NCBI GenBank assembly: GCA_945906015.1
Contig: CAMDQV010000063.1
Coordinates: 1 to 9,215 of the forward strand
Direction of reading: 5' to 3'
Length of the DNA stretch: 9,215 bases
Source: Pedobacter schmidteae
Lineage (GTDB): Bacteria > Bacteroidota > Bacteroidia > Sphingobacteriales > Sphingobacteriaceae
Shown here: positions 6,025 through 9,215 of the stretch, piece by piece
How the letters are laid out: every line of letters begins with the position of its first letter
Numbering within the stretch: position 1 is the first letter of the stretch
Position numbers and translations under genes: made by a program
The notes under the pieces: generated by a model
Seen by the model: only the letters and a program-made list of their open reading frames with translations
Told to the model about the DNA's origin: nothing
The model's database searches: none

Positions 6025-7497
6025 ATGACACTAAGCCCTGACAGTTTAACTGAGAAATACGAACTGGTAGTTGGACTAGAAGTACATGTTCAATTATCTA
6101 CATCAAGTAAGATTTTTTCTTCTGACTCTGCTGGTTTTGGAGGAGGGCCTAATGAGCATATTAGTCCGGTTAGCTTAGGTTTGCCTGGTACCTTGCCAAA
6201 ACTTAATAAAAAAGTGGTAGAGTATGCCATTAAGATGGGACTTGCAACCAATTGCCAGATCAATACGAGTACACACTTTGATCGCAAAAATTATTTTTAC
6301 GCAGATCTTCCAAAAGGCTTTCAAACTACACAGGATAGCCAGCCCATATGTAAATCAGGATTTATCGATGTAAAGGCGGATGATCATACTACCAGAAGGA
6401 TCAGAATTCACCGAATCCACATGGAAGATGATGCCGGTAAAAGTATGCATGATCAAGACGAAGTTGACTCATTAATTGATCTTAATCGTGCAGGAGTTCC
6501 ACTTATCGAGATTGTTTCAGAACCTGATATTCGCTCTGCCCACGAAGCTGCAGCCTATTTAAATGAAATCCGCAAGCTGGTAAGATATCTTGATATCTGT
6601 GATGGCAACATGGAGGAGGGTAGTATACGATGTGATGCTAATATTTCTGTCAGACTGAAAGCTGCAACAGAATATGGAAACAGATGTGAAGTAAAAAATC
6701 TGAATTCAATCAAGAATCTACAAAGAGCCATTGATCATGAATTTATCAGACAAGCACAGCTTCTTGAAAAAGGAGAATACATAGAACAAAATACGCTGAA
6801 CTTTGATGCCGAAACTGGCCAAACGAGTCCGTTAAGAAGTAAAGAAACAGCCAATGATTATCGCTATTTCCCTGAACCGGATCTACCTCCACTTGTCCTT
6901 GATGAAAAGTACATCGCTGAGCTTAAAAAATTAGTACCTGAACTTCCTTCAAAGAAGATAGAACGATATATATCTAAGTTGGGACTGTCTGAATATGATG
7001 CAATTTTGCTTTCATCTGAGAAAGAAATTGCAGCATATTTTGATGAGCTTATAACCTACAATAGCCATTTTAAAGCAGCAGCAAATTGGGTGGTGGGACC
7101 ATTGAGAACACATCTTCATGATACCGGAACAAATACCAAAGATTTTAAAGTTCAACCTAAAGTTCTATCAGAATTAATTGAGCTTATTGATGCTGGAAAA
7201 TTAAACTATTCTGTTGCAGCACATCAGGTTTTTCCTGAACTAATAAAAAATCCATCAATATCTGCTGAGCATGCAGCAAATTCTCTGCAGGTTTTGATTG
7301 ACACCGATGCTGATGATTTGAGTTTGCTTATTGAAGAAGTGCTGAAAAACTATCCCGATAAGGTGAAAGAATACCAAAATGGTAAAAAAGGCGTTTTAGG
7401 TTTGTTCATGGGCGATCTTATGAAAAAAACAAAAGGTAAGATCAATCCTCAGGTAGCCAGTAAGTTAGTAATAGAAAAATTAGAAAGTATATCGTGA
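6025..7497 (+). CDS. gatB: Asp-tRNA(Asn)/Glu-tRNA(Gln) amidotransferase subunit B
   Basis: GatB is the tRNA-binding and kinase/transamidase subunit of GatCAB, which converts Glu-tRNA(Gln) (and in some species Asp-tRNA(Asn)) to the amide form using ammonia from GatA. From ATG 6025 the product has 490 residues, a normal GatB length. Visible motifs are GLEVHVQL at 17-24 (start of the catalytic cradle), HMEDDAGKS, the family signature DLNRAGVPLIEIV at 152-164, and GNMEEGSIRCDANISVR. The C-terminal half contains the helical and YqeY-like tRNA-binding region (AANWVVGPLRTHL onward). The frame stays open upstream to TTG at 5983, which would add 14 hydrophobic residues, but the promoter box overlaps that stretch, so I chose ATG. 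gatA and gatC are not in the window; I recall the three gat genes as often unlinked in Bacteroidota. The stop overlaps the next gene's start (GTGA). Confidence 0.97.
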   Translation: MTLSPDSLTEKYELVVGLEVHVQLSTSSKIFSSDSAGFGGGPNEHISPVSLGLPGTLPKLNKKVVEYAIKMGLATNCQINTSTHFDRKNYFYADLPKGFQTTQDSQPICKSGFIDVKADDHTTRRIRIHRIHMEDDAGKSMHDQDEVDSLIDLNRAGVPLIEIVSEPDIRSAHEAAAYLNEIRKLVRYLDICDGNMEEGSIRCDANISVRLKAATEYGNRCEVKNLNSIKNLQRAIDHEFIRQAQLLEKGEYIEQNTLNFDAETGQTSPLRSKETANDYRYFPEPDLPPLVLDEKYIAELKKLVPELPSKKIERYISKLGLSEYDAILLSSEKEIAAYFDELITYNSHFKAAANWVVGPLRTHLHDTGTNTKDFKVQPKVLSELIELIDAGKLNYSVAAHQVFPELIKNPSISAEHAANSLQVLIDTDADDLSLLIEEVLKNYPDKVKEYQNGKKGVLGLFMGDLMKKTKGKINPQVASKLVIEKLESIS

Positions 7498-8588
7498 AAA
7501 AAATAGTGATAATTGCCCTGCTTGGGATTTTTATTAGTTCCTGTAAAAACAATGGTGAACTAAGTATTTCAGGGAAAATTGAAAATCCAAAAGATATTAA
7601 AAAGGTATTACTTTATGAGGCTGATCAATTGGTTGATTCGGCTTTTTTAAATGAAAGTAATGAGTTTAAATTTCGCAGAGTTACACCTGAGCCTAATTTT
7701 TACACCCTTGTTATTGGTGAGAAAAATTTTCTTATTGTAGGCCAAAATGGTGATGCGGTTGAGTTTAAATCTGATTATTCAGATCCAACAAACACGTATC
7801 AAATTAAAGGTTCAGGTGATTCTGAAAAAATACGTGATTTTAATAAGCTGAGTAATGAATACGGGAAAATATACCAGAAGATTCAGGACGATTATGCAGC
7901 GCTTATAAATTCGAACCCTGCTGCAAAAGACTCTATATACAACGTTTTGATGCCTCAATTCCAGTCAAATATGGATAAGTATTCTGTAGAAGCTTTTAAA
8001 TTTGTTCAGGATAATAAAGATAACCTGGCAGGATTTTATGCTGCAGGTACTATTGATCAGAATAAGTACGAACAACAATTGATTGTATATGCTGATGAGA
8101 TTAAGTCAAAATTTCCTAAGAATGGTGCTGTACAATCATTTTTTACTAAAATGGAAGGTCTCAAGCCAGTGTCGATTGGTCAATTTGCACCCAATTTTCA
8201 GTTGCCTGATCAAACAGGAAAAAAGTTTAAGTTATCTGATTTTAAAGGGAAATATATACTTCTTGATTTTTGGGCTTCCTGGTGTGCTCCCTGTCGTGAA
8301 GAAAATCCTAATATTGTAAAGCAATATGAAAAATTTAAAAGCAAGAATTTTATGGTACTTGGTGTTTCTTTAGATGACGACCGTGCTGCATGGCTCAAAG
8401 CTATAAAAGATGATCAGTTGAACTGGCCGCATCTATCAGAATTAAAAAGGTGGGATGGAAAAGTTACTTTACAGTACAAAGTTGAAGGAATACCGGCTTC
8501 ATTTATACTTGATCCGGATGGTAAAATTATTGCAAAAAACTTAAGAGGGGTTGAATTAGAACAATTTTTAGGGAAAACATTAAAATAG
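7494..8588 (+). CDS. Thioredoxin-fold (TlpA/ResA-like) lipoprotein with N-terminal DUF4369-like domain
   Basis: The 364-residue protein starts with a lipoprotein signal: lysines 2-3, a hydrophobic stretch, and lipobox ISSC with the acylated cysteine at C17. Residues ~22-110 (ELSISGKIENPK and following strands) resemble DUF4369, a beta-rich module common before TlpA domains in Bacteroidota. A helical linker follows to ~225. The thioredoxin-like domain covers ~227-364, with WASWCAPCR at 260-268 (redox pair C264/C267) and the cis-proline in GIPASF (P334). Family members are envelope thiol-disulfide oxidoreductases, mostly reductases; the substrate here is unknown. After C17 comes KNNGE, without the acidic run of known Bacteroidota surface-export signals, so a periplasm-facing anchor is likelier. 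GTG at 7494 is chosen because it gives a complete signal peptide and overlaps the gatB stop by four bases, suggesting translational coupling. Confidence 0.92.
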   Translation: MKKIVIIALLGIFISSCKNNGELSISGKIENPKDIKKVLLYEADQLVDSAFLNESNEFKFRRVTPEPNFYTLVIGEKNFLIVGQNGDAVEFKSDYSDPTNTYQIKGSGDSEKIRDFNKLSNEYGKIYQKIQDDYAALINSNPAAKDSIYNVLMPQFQSNMDKYSVEAFKFVQDNKDNLAGFYAAGTIDQNKYEQQLIVYADEIKSKFPKNGAVQSFFTKMEGLKPVSIGQFAPNFQLPDQTGKKFKLSDFKGKYILLDFWASWCAPCREENPNIVKQYEKFKSKNFMVLGVSLDDDRAAWLKAIKDDQLNWPHLSELKRWDGKVTLQYKVEGIPASFILDPDGKIIAKNLRGVELEQFLGKTLK

Positions 8589-8595
8589 CTGGTTT

Positions 8596-8623
8596 AATTG
8601 TAAATTGGTAAAAGTTTACAATT
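8596..8623. repeat. 9-bp perfect inverted repeat after the thioredoxin-like lipoprotein gene
   Basis: AATTGTAAA (8596-8604) and TTTACAATT (8615-8623) form a perfect 9-bp stem with a 10-base loop, seven bases after the stop codon. It may be the terminator of the gatB operon, though only one G-C pair is present and the sequence after it (TGTTAATAAATG) is not a clean T-tract. It could instead be a regulator site for the downstream response-regulator gene, whose -7 box begins 40 bases further on. Confidence 0.4.
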
Positions 8624-8662
8624 TGTTAATAAATGCTTAATGCAATGATGTTTTTGAAAGCT

Positions 8663-8670
8663 TAATTTTG
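8663..8670 (+). promoter_or_regulatory. Bacteroidota-type -7 box of the response-regulator gene
   Basis: TAATTTTG exactly matches TAnnTTTG, reads TTAATTTTGCA with its flanks, and ends 21 bases before the ATG at 8692, predicting a leader of about 15 bases. No good TTTG is seen at the -33 position. GCTTAAT occurs twice 25 bases apart (8635-8641 and 8660-8666), the second copy running into the box. Confidence 0.5.
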
Positions 8671-8691
8671 CACTACCCAATTATTAAATTC

Positions 8692-9215
8692 ATGATAACC
8701 ACTAAGCTCAAGATTCTGATTGTTGATGATGAACCTGATATACGGGAGCTTATTGAGTACAATTTAAAAAAGGAAGGCTATCAGGTATATACTGCTTCTA
8801 ATGGTCAAGAAGGAGTTACTGAAGCCAAACGGGTGTTGCCTGATCTCATTATACTAGATATCATGATGCCCAAAATGGATGGGATAGAAGCCTGCAGGAT
8901 TCTTAGAACGATGAATGAGTTTAAGAACACATTCATGGTATTTCTAACTGCAAGAAGTGAAGAATACTCTGAAATTGCTGGTTTTAATGTTGGTGCTGAT
9001 GATTATATAGCAAAACCGATCAAGCCTCGTGCACTCACCAGTAGGATTAATGCGATTTTAAAACGTAATATTCATTCTATGGAAGTTGAAGTAGAAAATA
9101 AAGTTGAAATAGGTGATCTAATTATTGATCGTGAAGCATTCCTTGTATTTCGTAATGGTGCAAAAATTGTTCTTGCCAAAAAGGAATTCGAGTTACTCTA
9201 TCTGCTGGCATCTAA
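8692..9215 (+). CDS. PhoB/OmpR-family response regulator (3' end outside window)
   Basis: The first 174 residues of a two-component response regulator are present; the frame runs off the window edge inside a codon. The receiver domain (about 5-125) has every key residue: acidic pair D12/D13, phosphoacceptor D56 in LILD-type context (DLIILDIMMPKMDG), T86 and K108 in GADDYIAKP. A linker follows, then the start of an OmpR/PhoB winged-helix domain from about residue 138 (IGDLIIDREAFLVFRNG, then LAKKEFELLYLLAS). In the family, phosphorylation by a sensor kinase drives dimerisation and DNA binding. A PhoR-like histidine kinase gene probably follows, but this is outside the window. ATG 8692 fits the usual length before the first receiver strand and lies just after the -7 box. 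The regulated genes cannot be inferred. Confidence 0.95.
   Translation, partial: MITTKLKILIVDDEPDIRELIEYNLKKEGYQVYTASNGQEGVTEAKRVLPDLIILDIMMPKMDGIEACRILRTMNEFKNTFMVFLTARSEEYSEIAGFNVGADDYIAKPIKPRALTSRINAILKRNIHSMEVEVENKVEIGDLIIDREAFLVFRNGAKIVLAKKEFELLYLLAS

Noticed and set aside
1..9215. Mobile element, CRISPR array, tRNA/rRNA gene, toxin-antitoxin or defence locus
   Set aside because: I looked for transposase-like frames, terminal repeats, regularly spaced repeats, tRNA cloverleaf ends and paired small genes, and saw none. The intergenic regions are short and the genes are core housekeeping types.

Overview
The window looks like an ordinary chromosomal segment of a low-GC Bacteroidota bacterium, most likely from the Pedobacter/Sphingobacterium lineage (Sphingobacteriaceae). 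Four things point there. The protein families have Bacteroidota-type layouts (DUF4369-like/TlpA-like lipoprotein, a short MerR beginning MPYK, a ComEC with no intact nuclease domain). Start codons lack clear Shine-Dalgarno sequences. Three genes are preceded by a -7 box of the TAnnTTTG type known for Bacteroidota primary sigma factor. The DNA is AT-rich throughout. The family-level placement is an inference from recognition, not from a search.

Layout, left to right. (1) The 3' end of a gene (2-403, +) whose product ends like an outer-membrane beta-barrel. Two bases later comes a full-length comEC (406-2505, +), the inner-membrane channel for DNA uptake. (2) A short MerR-type regulator (2554-2889, -) converges on comEC and diverges from alaS. 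(3) A 215 bp divergent intergenic region carries a good alaS -7 box and a terminator-like hairpin pointing toward merR. (4) alaS (3105-5744, +), complete and canonical. (5) A 280 bp intergenic region (5745-6024) with no credible gene, a weak hairpin after alaS, and the gatB promoter embedded in short GCAAT/ATTGC repeats. (6) gatB (6025-7497, +), subunit B of the tRNA-dependent amidotransferase. It overlaps by 4 bases the GTG start of a thioredoxin-fold lipoprotein (7494-8588, +). (7) A 103 bp gap with a 9-bp inverted repeat and another -7 box, then the first 174 codons of a PhoB-like response regulator (8692 to the window end, +).

Functionally the window mixes DNA uptake (probable barrel protein plus ComEC), translation (AlaRS, GatB), envelope redox or thiol chemistry (TlpA-like lipoprotein) and two regulators. 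Neither gatA nor gatC is present. I found no mobile element, CRISPR array, RNA gene or defence system, and no convincing undescribed system. The most interesting points are modest: the eroded C-terminal domain of ComEC next to a probable outer-membrane partner, the terminator-like hairpin in the merR-alaS divergent region, and the translational overlap between gatB and an envelope redox lipoprotein.
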